DNA from: a virus
IMG/VR virus record: IMGVR_UViG_3300020207_000069
Location: 1-38,004 of that record
DNA length: 38,004 nucleotides
Strand: one strand, 5' to 3'
Every line of letters starts with the position of its first letter. The stretch's first letter is position 1. Positions 24,675 through 32,198 of this stretch are shown here, piece after piece. Position numbers and translations under genes: made by a program. The notes beneath the pieces were generated by a model. That model saw nothing but the letters and a program-made list of their open reading frames with translations, did no database searches and was not told where the DNA came from.

Positions 24675-25663
24675 TTAGTCAAAGATAGAGCTTTTCTTAA
24701 TATAGGTGTTAACGTTTGACGAACAGATTCAACGCCATGTACAGCAACACTATCAGATAAGTCTTTCATCATCGGTAAGATAGCTCCTGGTATACCATAT
24801 TCATCTAGGTATTTTTTAGCAGAAGCTTTACCCGCACTATCTGTATCAAATAGTGTGACTACTCCTTTATATCTCTTTAAGAATGTTTCTATGTACATGG
24901 GTTTGATCATAGTATTTTCACTATCTGGTGCGACAGTTTCTATATTTTTGTAATCAAGTTCTGTTAAACACATACAGTCTTTAAGAGAAGAGCATATTAC
25001 TAGATAAGGTTTCTCGTATGTAAGTTGATTAAGTCCCTGCAGATAATCCTGTAGTTTCATAAACTTATACTTTTTATTCTGAGGCTGATAAACTTTATAT
25101 AGTTCATCGTCTGCAGTAAAGTATCCATACATATGTGAATGACTTATTACAGAATGTTTAGTTCCTTGATTAGTTTCAGTAATTAGTTCTATAGAGTCTA
25201 ACGGTTTAACGTTGAACTGATTTAGAGTTTTACTACTGATACCATAAAAGGTCCAATATTCTTTATCTAGCTTATTCCATCTTCTTGTTTCTATGTTACC
25301 TACACCAAACTTTGTTTGATCATTATACTCTCTTTTAATTACACTGCCACCATGTTTAGTTACATAAGCATTGTAATCATTTATTACCATCTGGATAGCT
25401 TCTTTTATAGTTAATTCTTTCATATGCATGAGCAAATTAACACCATCACCTTGATGATTTGTAGAGAAACATTTATAACGATAGTCATTATAATTCTCTA
25501 CATAATAAAAGTACATTGAAGGAGTTCTTTCTGAAGGATTAAACATAGAAGTGACTTGAACTCTCTGACCATTAAGAGGTTCAGGGAGGTTAAAGTAATA
25601 CTCAAATACCCAACGACTGGGTACTTGACGTATATCATCTATTATGTTTTTAGTAGAAAGCAT
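24671..25663 (-). CDS. DnaG-like Toprim primase
   Basis: 330 residues. The N-terminal part resembles a primase zinc-binding domain (NPSERTPSMYFYY, CFSTNHQGDGVNLLMHM) but the Cys/His ligands are mostly missing: only Cys65 and His70 are near the expected places. The Toprim domain spans about 218-300, with YLVICSSLKD (220-229) and FDTDSAGKASAKKY (272-285), whose DxD binds metal. It would make RNA primers for PolB, with the DnaB-type helicase of the same block. It is the first gene after a terminator at 25698-25725, but no good promoter was found there. Confidence 0.85.
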   Translation of the reverse strand: MLSTKNIIDDIRQVPSRWVFEYYFNLPEPLNGQRVQVTSMFNPSERTPSMYFYYVENYNDYRYKCFSTNHQGDGVNLLMHMKELTIKEAIQMVINDYNAYVTKHGGSVIKREYNDQTKFGVGNIETRRWNKLDKEYWTFYGISSKTLNQFNVKPLDSIELITETNQGTKHSVISHSHMYGYFTADDELYKVYQPQNKKYKFMKLQDYLQGLNQLTYEKPYLVICSSLKDCMCLTELDYKNIETVAPDSENTMIKPMYIETFLKRYKGVVTLFDTDSAGKASAKKYLDEYGIPGAILPMMKDLSDSVAVHGVESVRQTLTPILRKALSLTK

Positions 25664-25697
25664 TGTGGATGTATAAACATATAAAAAATTATTAGAT

Positions 25698-25725
25698 AAA
25701 AAAAGAGAGGGTCGTAACCCTCTCT
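25698..25725 (-). terminator. terminator between SSB-like and primase genes
   Basis: Perfect 9-bp stem AGAGAGGGT (25704-25712) / ACCCTCTCT (25717-25725) with a CGTA loop; on the minus strand it runs into a run of seven Ts (25704-25698). It would cut the minus-strand message after the SSB-like gene, giving lower expression of the primase and genes beyond. Confidence 0.88.
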
Positions 25726-25749
25726 TCTTAATTAAACTAAATCTATTTT

Positions 25750-26451
25750 TTACAGATTAAATCCACTGCTACTTTTAGAATTATTAGCAGAAAAATCTTC
25801 TACAGATTCTTCACCTTGAGCTTTTTCAGCAGCAAGATCTTTAGCTTTCTGTGTAACATAGATGTCTTTATCCTCTGAGTATTGGAACAGTTCATCAGCA
25901 TTAACACTAAATGCTTTACCGTTTCTACCTTTAGGTTGAGCAAGATCTAGATAATACTTGTAGTATCCATTAGCTGCAGACTTTTTAGCACCTACAACAA
26001 TATGAATGTATTCATTATCACAAATGATATGCTTAGCCATAGCCACAAATTCTTCAATTGTATTAGCTTCAATAGCATCAATCTCATCTTCAACACCTTT
26101 TGCTTTAGCAAAAGCTTTTAGCATTCTTAAGATAGATACATCTCTATTAATAACAGTACCGTCTGGTAGTTTACGAGTAGAGAAACCATAAGGGTTCAAA
26201 GAAACAATACCAATTTGACCTTCTGCTGTACCACCTGCAGGATTATCTTTAAATCTTTCCCAACCTTGTAGTCCTTCAATAGGTTCTGTTTCTACACGAA
26301 TATTCACATTAATTTTATCAGGAGCATTCTGATCTGTATAAGGAGGTACTTCAGAATATAGATCATAGATCTTTACTTTATGAGTTCCTGGTTTAATTAG
26401 TGGACTAGTTTTACCACCACCACCTACTGTAATGTCTTTTGTACTTAACAT
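25750..26451 (-). CDS. single-stranded DNA-binding-like protein
   Basis: 233 residues, located between the Sak4-like ATPase and the primase where crAss-like phages keep their SSB. The core (about 20-130) is beta-rich, compatible with an OB fold (HKVKIYDLYSEVPPY, INVNIRVETEP), and about 135-185 form a second beta/alpha part. The tail is low-complexity and mildly acidic (EESVEDFSANNSKSSSGFNL), reminiscent of the disordered SSB tail. The leader is A-rich (AAATCAAAAAGAAG) and a terminator follows, so it could be highly expressed. The SSB call depends on position and profile rather than a motif. Confidence 0.6.
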   Translation of the reverse strand: MLSTKDITVGGGGKTSPLIKPGTHKVKIYDLYSEVPPYTDQNAPDKINVNIRVETEPIEGLQGWERFKDNPAGGTAEGQIGIVSLNPYGFSTRKLPDGTVINRDVSILRMLKAFAKAKGVEDEIDAIEANTIEEFVAMAKHIICDNEYIHIVVGAKKSAANGYYKYYLDLAQPKGRNGKAFSVNADELFQYSEDKDIYVTQKAKDLAAEKAQGEESVEDFSANNSKSSSGFNL

Positions 26452-26468
26452 CTTCTTTTTGATTTTAA

Positions 26469-27149
26469 TTATTCTTCTTCATTTTCGTATCTAATGATAC
26501 ACTCTTTAACATAGTTAAGGTCGTTAGGAATCTCTGGTTCAAACATACCTTCTGGTGATTTACATGTATTCTCTCCGTTGTTACGAGTTTCAAATATATG
26601 TTCCACACCTTCTTTAGTACGCTTAACTTTAGAGAATAGCACCATAGAAAACAAACCTTCTAAGGTCAAAGCATTATCAATCATTTTACCAATGGTTTTT
26701 GCTTTAATCTTTCTGCGGCCATCCATATCTACAGACTCTTCAGCATGAGATAAGAAGACTACAAAGATATCATCTGGTAATTCAGTTACAGTAAACTTAA
26801 TGATGTCATAGATTTGTTTAGCAAGTTTTACAAACTTATCATAACCTTTTACATCAGCTTGGTTCATGTACTCAAATGCCATCAGATATTGAAAGTCATC
26901 AATAACAATGTTTTTAATCTCTGGCTTAGCTTCAAGCAATTGTGTAATACTTTTAGCTAGACCTAAAGGAGTATTTTGTTTACTCATGTTCATGCTCTCA
27001 CCTTCATACTGGTATTTCTTTTTCCAGCCTCTAAAAGGTAAGGGCTTATTTGCAACATTGTATACAAATGTTTCTGTTGGATCTAATGTTCTAATAGCAG
27101 TAGACTTACCGCTACCAGACTCTCCAATAATTAATACTGCTTGAGCCAT
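26469..27149 (-). CDS. Sak4-like RecA-fold ATPase
   Basis: 226 residues. Walker A IGESGSGKST (8-17), Walker B NIVIDDFQYL (80-89), then FVVFLSHAEE (sensor-like strand) and a C-terminal EIPNDLNYV. This is the layout of Sak4-type phage recombination ATPases, small RecA relatives that anneal or exchange strands together with an SSB. Its SSB-like partner is encoded 17 bases downstream, and its start touches the stop of the 210-residue gene upstream. No DNA-binding loops could be assigned by eye. Confidence 0.8.
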   Translation of the reverse strand: MAQAVLIIGESGSGKSTAIRTLDPTETFVYNVANKPLPFRGWKKKYQYEGESMNMSKQNTPLGLAKSITQLLEAKPEIKNIVIDDFQYLMAFEYMNQADVKGYDKFVKLAKQIYDIIKFTVTELPDDIFVVFLSHAEESVDMDGRRKIKAKTIGKMIDNALTLEGLFSMVLFSKVKRTKEGVEHIFETRNNGENTCKSPEGMFEPEIPNDLNYVKECIIRYENEEE

Positions 27150-27781
27150 TATGCGTTGTTTTCACGATTAATAAATGCATTAATATCTGGTACACTACTA
27201 ACAGGTTTTCTGTGTACAAGAGCATACAAGTCTCTTGCAGTTAGATTAGATAGTTTTGTATCCATTCCTTCATCAGGTGCATCAAATGCTGTTGCAGTAC
27301 TTATTGGTTCATGCTTTGGTTTAACATCAGAAATACCACTCATATCAAATAATGGTAATTCTTGCTGCTTAGAAAAGCTCATCCAATGTTCTACACCTTG
27401 ACCTACTAAATCAAACTCATCCATAGGGACAGCATATTTAGTAAACTTATCACCTGCTTTACTTACAATATCAATTCTTTCATATCCTTCTGAAGGATCA
27501 TTCCAATAAGGATTGTACTTCCATTTGTATAGTTTATAATCACTATCCATAGGGCTCATATCTCTGTAGTCTACATTCATAATATAGACTTCACCTTTCT
27601 TAGAAATAATATCTAGCTCATTCTCAAAGAATGCTGCTGCTAAATATTGTTGACCATTACCTTCTTTACGAATAGGTTTAGGTACAAAGTAAGGATTACT
27701 AATGCCCTGAGCATCCCAGTATGCTTTAAAAATAGCATACAGTTCTTTTTTCTTTTGTTTTCTTTCTTCTGTTGTCATCAT
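27149..27781 (-). CDS. hypothetical 210-residue replication-block protein
   Basis: Unrecognised. N-terminal Lys/Glu helix (ERKQKKKELYAIFKAYWD), a middle rich in Tyr, Trp and Pro (DSDYKLYKWKYNPYWNDPSEGY, about 79-100) and a tail with LSNLTARDLYALVHRKP (about 177-193). No membrane segment. It overlaps the DnaB-type helicase by 4 bases and the Sak4-like gene by 1 base, so it is part of the replication operon. A helicase or recombinase accessory role is possible. Confidence 0.6.
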   Translation of the reverse strand: MMTTEERKQKKKELYAIFKAYWDAQGISNPYFVPKPIRKEGNGQQYLAAAFFENELDIISKKGEVYIMNVDYRDMSPMDSDYKLYKWKYNPYWNDPSEGYERIDIVSKAGDKFTKYAVPMDEFDLVGQGVEHWMSFSKQQELPLFDMSGISDVKPKHEPISTATAFDAPDEGMDTKLSNLTARDLYALVHRKPVSSVPDINAFINRENNA

Positions 27782-28773
27782 ATATCAAAATTGGATTTTG
27801 TTTTTTCTACTGTTTCTAAATAATTAGGTTCAACTTCATTGAATTCATAGTTTTGATAATTAGCTTCTAAGTGCATTATACCATGATCACCAGATCTATT
27901 CTTAAGTATGTGAGCTGCAACATAACTACCATTTTCTGGAACTATTACTTTGTAAGGATCCGGTCCATAATGGAATATGTTAAAATCACTAGGTCTATTT
28001 AGAATCATTAAGAAATCTGCATGCTGTAGTAATGCATCTGCAGTTGAGATATCTGATGTTTGCGGATAATTATCTGCTCTACCTGGTATCTTTCTGTATG
28101 CTTCTTCAATATTTCTATTAAGCTGAGATAGAGTAAATACTATAATAGGATACTTCTTTCTAAGCTTAGTGATTAGCTCACCATACTCATTAATAACTGC
28201 ATGAGTATTTTGGCCTTTGTCTTTTTTAATTAATAAACTATGATCAATAGAGATGATTAATCTTAAATCACCTTTTTTGTTATACTCTTTAAGATATTCA
28301 AGTATAACGTTTTCCATTTGTTTTAGTGTAAGTTGCTCATCAACTATATCCCAAGGAAGAGTTTTAGCTTTTTCTACAATGATTTTAATTCTTTGAAGAC
28401 TGTTCTTATCAATCTTATTGCCGCCTGTACTAAGAAGAGTTTCTTTTGCTTGTTTAATCTCTGCTTGTATACCACGATAACCAGTTGCTTGAAGAGGCAT
28501 TTCAAAACTAAAATCTAAAACTCTGATGTTATCATAAGGGTTAAGAGCAAATGCTCCTTGCAATAACTGATCTTTAATCAAAGTTTTACCTACACCAGAT
28601 CTGGCACCAATAACAAAATGACTTTGCCAGGGAATGCCATCTACACCTTTTTCATTAAGCATGCTAAACGGTGTTAAAAGAGAGGGTTCTTTTCCATCTC
28701 TTCTAGCAATGATATAATCATATGCTTCACTATAAGCATCTCCAATACTTGTAACATAATTCTTTATACTCAT
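27778..28773 (-). CDS. dnaB: DnaB-type replicative helicase
   Basis: 331 residues, a RecA-fold helicase without the N-terminal domain of bacterial DnaB. Walker A GARSGVGKT (56-64), a LDFSFEMP strand (85-92) typical for DnaB motif H2, Walker B region LIISIDHS (about 172-179), then TLSQLNRNIEEAYRK (215-229), the motif H3/arginine-rich segment, and LNRPSDF (259-265). It should unwind the template for PolB with the primase. It is flanked by 4-base overlaps on both sides. Confidence 0.88.
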   Translation of the reverse strand: MSIKNYVTSIGDAYSEAYDYIIARRDGKEPSLLTPFSMLNEKGVDGIPWQSHFVIGARSGVGKTLIKDQLLQGAFALNPYDNIRVLDFSFEMPLQATGYRGIQAEIKQAKETLLSTGGNKIDKNSLQRIKIIVEKAKTLPWDIVDEQLTLKQMENVILEYLKEYNKKGDLRLIISIDHSLLIKKDKGQNTHAVINEYGELITKLRKKYPIIVFTLSQLNRNIEEAYRKIPGRADNYPQTSDISTADALLQHADFLMILNRPSDFNIFHYGPDPYKVIVPENGSYVAAHILKNRSGDHGIMHLEANYQNYEFNEVEPNYLETVEKTKSNFDI

Positions 28774-29318
28774 ATACCTTCTTTTATAAATTTCTCACAC
28801 CATGCTGATAGCTCACTGTTCTGACCCTTCATAATAAAGTTTGTAAGCTTCATTACATATGTATAATCATTAATGCTTTCATAGTATCTGATATATAGTT
28901 TAAATCCACCAGCTACTTCATTCATGGTATAATTATACTTATTAAAAAAGATTCTAAGCTTTCTTAGAAGATCTGTTTTACTGCAACGTAAGTTACCTGT
29001 CTTAGCACTTTCTTTAGGATATCTATTAAGTATAGCATCGGCTAAGTCACTTAACTTATTTTGATCATACTTCTTATCATCATCTTTAGACTCATTAAAT
29101 AATGTGTCTGTATACTTAATAATCTGTTTAGTACTTTGAGTAGGCTTCCAACCGTTTTCAGTTTTAATAAGAAAGTTCTTACTGTGTAACCGATTAAGGT
29201 CAACTGAAAGATTGGGATCTATTAATATACCTTTGGCTATAGAATATAACATGGCATATTCATCTGGAGATAACTTCTTAGCCACCAGATAGCTGAAAAA
29301 GAGAGTTTGTTGGCTCAT
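28770..29318 (-). CDS. hypothetical 182-residue protein between DnaA-like and DnaB genes
   Basis: Unrecognised and mostly helical. The first 65 residues (SPDEYAMLYSIAKG, DLNRLHSKNFLIKTENGW) read like a small winged helix, and the C-terminal half repeats short helices (KTDLLRKLRIFFNKY, YVMKLTNFIMKG). Its position between an initiator-like protein and the helicase, with 4-base overlaps on both sides, would suit a helicase loader or replisome organiser. That is inference; no ATPase motif is present. Confidence 0.6.
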   Translation of the reverse strand: MSQQTLFFSYLVAKKLSPDEYAMLYSIAKGILIDPNLSVDLNRLHSKNFLIKTENGWKPTQSTKQIIKYTDTLFNESKDDDKKYDQNKLSDLADAILNRYPKESAKTGNLRCSKTDLLRKLRIFFNKYNYTMNEVAGGFKLYIRYYESINDYTYVMKLTNFIMKGQNSELSAWCEKFIKEGI

Positions 29319-29926
29319 ATGGCTAGGTTCTTATATCTTTTAACTAATTCTTCTAACTTATTATTTCTATCTACAATAGTATTATACTGTTTGTAGATTG
29401 CATTTAACGTGTTTTTATTTTCTTCTAACTCACTCTTAAGTCTGAGATTTTTAGATTCAAGTTCTGTAATATGACTACGATATACTTTAACTACAGAATG
29501 ATAGTTCATTTCAATAGAGCTTAATTCCGGAAGTTTAAAGTCTCTTAACTCATATTCATCTAAGGTATCCTTAACCATTTTTTCTACATCCATGTAGACA
29601 GCTTTATATTCTCTGTCATAACGGTAATTCATTTCATGCAGCTTCATTGCATGTAATACTGTAGCGTGGTCTTTATCAAATATTTTACCTATATCATTTA
29701 ATGACAATCCACCATGAGTTCTCATTGCAGTCATAGTAGCATGTCTAAATCTTACATTTCTTCTTTGCCTGCTATTAGTTATTTCAAATTCTTTAGCAAT
29801 TGATTTCCAAAGTCTTAATAATACTCTGAACTCTGTAACAATTTCAATTTGCTTTTCACTGTATGAATTTCTCATATTTTGTTGGTTTTGATAGGATAAA
29901 TGCAGGAGCTTTTGTATATTATACAT
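29315..29926 (-). CDS. DnaA C-terminal-domain-like DNA-binding protein
   Basis: 203 residues. Residues about 57-115 match DnaA domain IV, the helix-turn-helix that reads DnaA boxes: RHATMTAMRTHGG (61-73), LSLNDIGKIF (74-83) and DHATVLHAMKLHE (86-98), the counterpart of the DHTTVLHA signature. The AAA+ module of DnaA is absent. The C-terminal 50 residues form a coiled coil (SELEENKNTLNA...NNKLEELVKRY). A second start at 29875 (Met18, MRNSYSEKQ) has a better A-rich leader (CAAAACCAACAAAAT) and may be the true one. It heads the replication block. Inferred role: origin recognition or transcriptional control. Confidence 0.82.
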   Translation of the reverse strand: MYNIQKLLHLSYQNQQNMRNSYSEKQIEIVTEFRVLLRLWKSIAKEFEITNSRQRRNVRFRHATMTAMRTHGGLSLNDIGKIFDKDHATVLHAMKLHEMNYRYDREYKAVYMDVEKMVKDTLDEYELRDFKLPELSSIEMNYHSVVKVYRSHITELESKNLRLKSELEENKNTLNAIYKQYNTIVDRNNKLEELVKRYKNLAI

Positions 29927-29985
29927 GAAGGGAAACCTTTATAGTGTAGTATAATATTGTAACCAAGCCCAGCTTGTAAAGATAA

Positions 29986-29993
29986 TAAATTTG
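29986..29993 (+). promoter_or_regulatory. Bacteroidetes-type -7 element before the spanin-like pair
   Basis: TAAATTTG matches TAnnTTTG exactly and ends 4 bases before the ATG at 29998, implying a nearly leaderless message. No TTG at the usual 19-base distance is seen. It lies in the 71-base divergent gap opposite the DnaA-like gene. Confidence 0.55.
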
Positions 29994-29997
29994 TACG

Positions 29998-30315
29998 ATG
30001 AGTACAACAGAAACAAGTGTTATTAATACCGTAAAGGCATGGATCCTTCCGGGTATTTTTGCTTTTGCTGTAGCAATGCTTAACGATAATCTTCAAGAAA
30101 TGAAGCAAGACATTAAAACGTTACTTGCTCAGTCTGAGAGAGATAAAGTTAAGATTGAGTATCTTGAACAAGAAGTTCAAGCGCTTAGAAATAAGGTTGA
30201 CGATTTGGCTACAAATGAGACACCATATAAAGATAATCATGAAAACCTTCCAACTCTATACGCCATTCTTCCTGGCAAAGATGATAGCTCTGAGTCTTAT
30301 TCTGACAGGGTGTAA
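29998..30315 (+). CDS. small membrane/coiled-coil protein, i-spanin-like
   Basis: 105 residues. A single hydrophobic helix at about 12-28 (VKAWILPGIFAFAVAML) is followed by a coiled coil (about 32-72: EMKQDIKTLLAQSERDKVKIEYLEQEVQ) and a polar tail. N-terminal anchor plus periplasmic coiled coil is the topology of inner-membrane spanins. The last 77 bases overlap the lipoprotein-type gene in another frame, as Rz and Rz1 genes do. Alternatively it is a holin-like accessory protein. Plus-strand gene between minus-strand blocks. Confidence 0.6.
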   Translation: MSTTETSVINTVKAWILPGIFAFAVAMLNDNLQEMKQDIKTLLAQSERDKVKIEYLEQEVQALRNKVDDLATNETPYKDNHENLPTLYAILPGKDDSSESYSDRV

Positions 30316-30814
30316 TCCAGTAAAACAAGTACTTAAAGACAAAAAGAAGTTAGACATTGTAGCTATTGAAGTTATACGTCAAGGCTATTGTGTCAATGAT
30401 ACTGTTGTAGAAACAAGAATAGATACACTTTATGAAGTTGATTCTTCAGCGGTTAACTATATTAAAGTTACTGAGCCTATAGATACAGTCTTTGCAGACG
30501 GTGCTCAATTAGTTATAGATTCAGCTGGTCATGTTACTGTATCGTGTCCTGTTAAAGTACAATATAAAACTGTAACAAAAACAGAAACAGTTAGAGATCA
30601 GTCACTTGAGAGAATTCTTAAAGAAGATATTGCTAAGCTTGATAGTATTAAGAAAGACCTAGAGCTTACTGTAAGAGAACGTAATATCTTAATTGAAGAG
30701 ACTCAGCAAGAACTTAAAAAGTCTGAACGTAAGTTTAAACTTTTCTTATTTGCATTGTTTAGTATGGTTGCACTGGGTGCATATCTTAAAGTAAGAAAGA
30801 TCTTACCATTTTAA
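30239..30814 (+). CDS. putative spanin: lipoprotein signal with C-terminal membrane helix
   Basis: Read from ATG at 30239 (MKTFQLYTPFFLAKMIALSL) because this gives a proper signal peptide with lipobox LTGC (Cys25); the open frame reaches back to 30125 without sense as a signal. The mature part is about 165 residues: a beta-like stretch (about 30-105) with TVTKTETVRD-type repeats, a coiled coil (about 112-165: LERILKEDIAKLDSIKKDLE), and a membrane helix near the end (LFLFALFSMVALGAYL) with a basic tail. A lipid anchor in the outer membrane and a helix in the inner membrane match unimolecular spanins, which fuse the envelopes at lysis. The overlap with the preceding gene supports a lysis role. 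Confidence 0.65.
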   Translation: MKTFQLYTPFFLAKMIALSLILTGCNPVKQVLKDKKKLDIVAIEVIRQGYCVNDTVVETRIDTLYEVDSSAVNYIKVTEPIDTVFADGAQLVIDSAGHVTVSCPVKVQYKTVTKTETVRDQSLERILKEDIAKLDSIKKDLELTVRERNILIEETQQELKKSERKFKLFLFALFSMVALGAYLKVRKILPF

Positions 30815-30821
30815 AAGATAA

Positions 30822-30839
30822 GAGAGGGTTTCCCCTCTC
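30822..30839 (+). terminator. hairpin between convergent spanin-like and UDG genes
   Basis: GAGAGGG (30822-30828) pairs with CCCTCTC (30833-30839) around a short TTTC-type loop, just after the plus-strand stop and abutting the stop of the minus-strand UDG gene. No T tract, so termination strength is uncertain. Confidence 0.5.
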
Positions 30840-31556
30840 CTACCAATTAATACTTGGCAACTCCTGTGAAGCCAAGATTTCATTTACTTTATTAAAGCAA
30901 TCATTACAATCCCACTCATGCTTTGCAGCATAAGCAGCACTTGCAGGGTGACTTGCTTTTATAATATTGTCAGTTTCTAATAGATCTTCCCATTGCTCAG
31001 CTTTCTTACCTAATAATAAGTAGACTAGATTGGGCTTATTTATAGATAATTCATTAAATAAGTGGGCCATAAAGTACTTCCAATGCTCTTGATGAGTACC
31101 GGGTTTACCTATTCTAGTAGTAAGTGCAGTATTAAGTAATAATACACCCTGGTCTGCTAAGTATTGTAGATTTTGTACACTTGGTTGTGCATTTTCTACA
31201 GTATTTTGTATAGCAGAGTGTATATACTGTAAAGATTTTTCTGTTCTATTTTGTCTACTACAAGAGAATGCAAGACCATCTGCTACATTTATTTGTGGAT
31301 AAGGATCTTGACCTACAACTACTACTCTTACATTATCATAATGACATTCTTCAAATGCTTTGAATACATATTTAAATGTAGGTGTAAACCTATGTCCAGA
31401 TTGAACCTCTAGTTGAAGTTTATCCAGTAATTCTACAAAGTCATTAGATTTAATAAACATTCTAAGTACTGTATTCCAACCAGTTGGTTCTAACTTTTTG
31501 TAAATTTTATCAGCAAACTCCCTAGAGTTTACTATATTAGCTTTAATATTATTCAT
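30840..31556 (-). CDS. ung: uracil-DNA glycosylase, family 1 (Ung-like)
   Basis: 238 residues, close to the 220-230 of bacterial Ung. Seen: the water-activating motif GQDPYP (82-87, Asp84; most Ung proteins have His at the last place), GLAFSC (94-99, Phe stacking on uracil), LLLNTALTT (139-147, substrate-binding Asn), and SHPASAAYA (202-210, catalytic His203), where the usual HPSPLS is changed. It would remove uracil from DNA. The divergent 91-residue gene starts only 5 bases away. Active-site variation leaves specificity open. Confidence 0.87.
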   Translation of the reverse strand: MNNIKANIVNSREFADKIYKKLEPTGWNTVLRMFIKSNDFVELLDKLQLEVQSGHRFTPTFKYVFKAFEECHYDNVRVVVVGQDPYPQINVADGLAFSCSRQNRTEKSLQYIHSAIQNTVENAQPSVQNLQYLADQGVLLLNTALTTRIGKPGTHQEHWKYFMAHLFNELSINKPNLVYLLLGKKAEQWEDLLETDNIIKASHPASAAYAAKHEWDCNDCFNKVNEILASQELPSINW

Positions 31557-31561
31557 ACGCT

Positions 31562-31837
31562 ATGATTGTTAGTACTATTAAAGAAGATGATATCATTGAT
31601 ATCAAAGTTAACGGAAGCTTTTACGCAAGAGTTCAAGCATTAATGTTTTGGATGCTTGAAGGTAAAGAGCCTGAATACATTACAGAAGTCTTTAACAAGA
31701 TTTCTGAAAACAACATTGATGATGCTTATGTAGCTCATCTTCAAACTGTTGTAGTTCTTATGCGTGAGATTGAAGAGCAAGCTAAGAATCAAAATAAGCT
31801 TACAGATAAAGAGGTTGAAGATTCTAGCGAAGATTAA
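31562..31837 (+). CDS. hypothetical 91-residue protein, isolated plus-strand gene
   Basis: Unrecognised helical acidic protein: IVSTIKEDDIIDIKVNGSFY start, a hydrophobic helix VQALMFWMLEG (24-34), later EEQAKNQNKLTDKEVEDSSED tail. It is not a shadow of a minus-strand gene, since no minus-strand ORF of good quality lies beneath it. It starts 5 bases from the divergent UDG start and its last 14 bases overlap the convergent 124-residue gene. The promoter must then lie inside the UDG coding region. Confidence 0.6.
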   Translation: MIVSTIKEDDIIDIKVNGSFYARVQALMFWMLEGKEPEYITEVFNKISENNIDDAYVAHLQTVVVLMREIEEQAKNQNKLTDKEVEDSSED

Positions 31838-32198
31838 TTCCAGTAAAATCTCCAAGTTCTATAGCTGCTTGTATTGCTAAGTTGATTTCTTCTTTACTAC
31901 AGTCAGCAAAAGATTTAAAAGAAGCAGGGCCTGAATAAAGTCCTGCTTTCTTTTTTACTTCTACTTTCATCTCTTCAAACGTTGCACCTGTAAATGCTGC
32001 AAGATCTCTAATTGATTTATGTACTTTAGCTAACTGGTTGTTAGTGCTTTTACCAGAAGCATCCGTGCTTATAAAGATATCTGCTTGAGATCCTTCAGGT
32101 AAATTAGATATAAACTCTTCATAGGTTTTCTTTTCAAGATTACTTTTAAATTGAAGAGTGCCATTAATTTTTGTAACCGTTACTTGTATATTATTCAT
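31824..32198 (-). CDS. hypothetical 124-residue protein, recombination-type
   Basis: Beta-rich N-terminal half (IQVTVTKINGTLQFKS), then the segment GKSTNNQLAKVHKSIRDLA (49-67) followed by GATFEEMKVEVKKKAGLYSG. A Ser/Lys-Gln-His helix followed by a GxTxEExKxxxKxxxGL helix resembles small phage proteins of the NinB/recombination-accessory kind, though I cannot place the family. It overlaps the SF2 helicase gene by 8 bases, which would suit a helicase-linked DNA role. Confidence 0.55.
   Translation of the reverse strand: MNNIQVTVTKINGTLQFKSNLEKKTYEEFISNLPEGSQADIFISTDASGKSTNNQLAKVHKSIRDLAAFTGATFEEMKVEVKKKAGLYSGPASFKSFADCSKEEINLAIQAAIELGDFTGINLR

Noticed and set aside
31294-31302. Perfect DnaA-box match (TGTGGATAA) inside the UDG gene
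   Set aside because: A single copy that encodes the conserved DPYPQ part of the enzyme; no cluster of boxes around it, so an origin cannot be argued.
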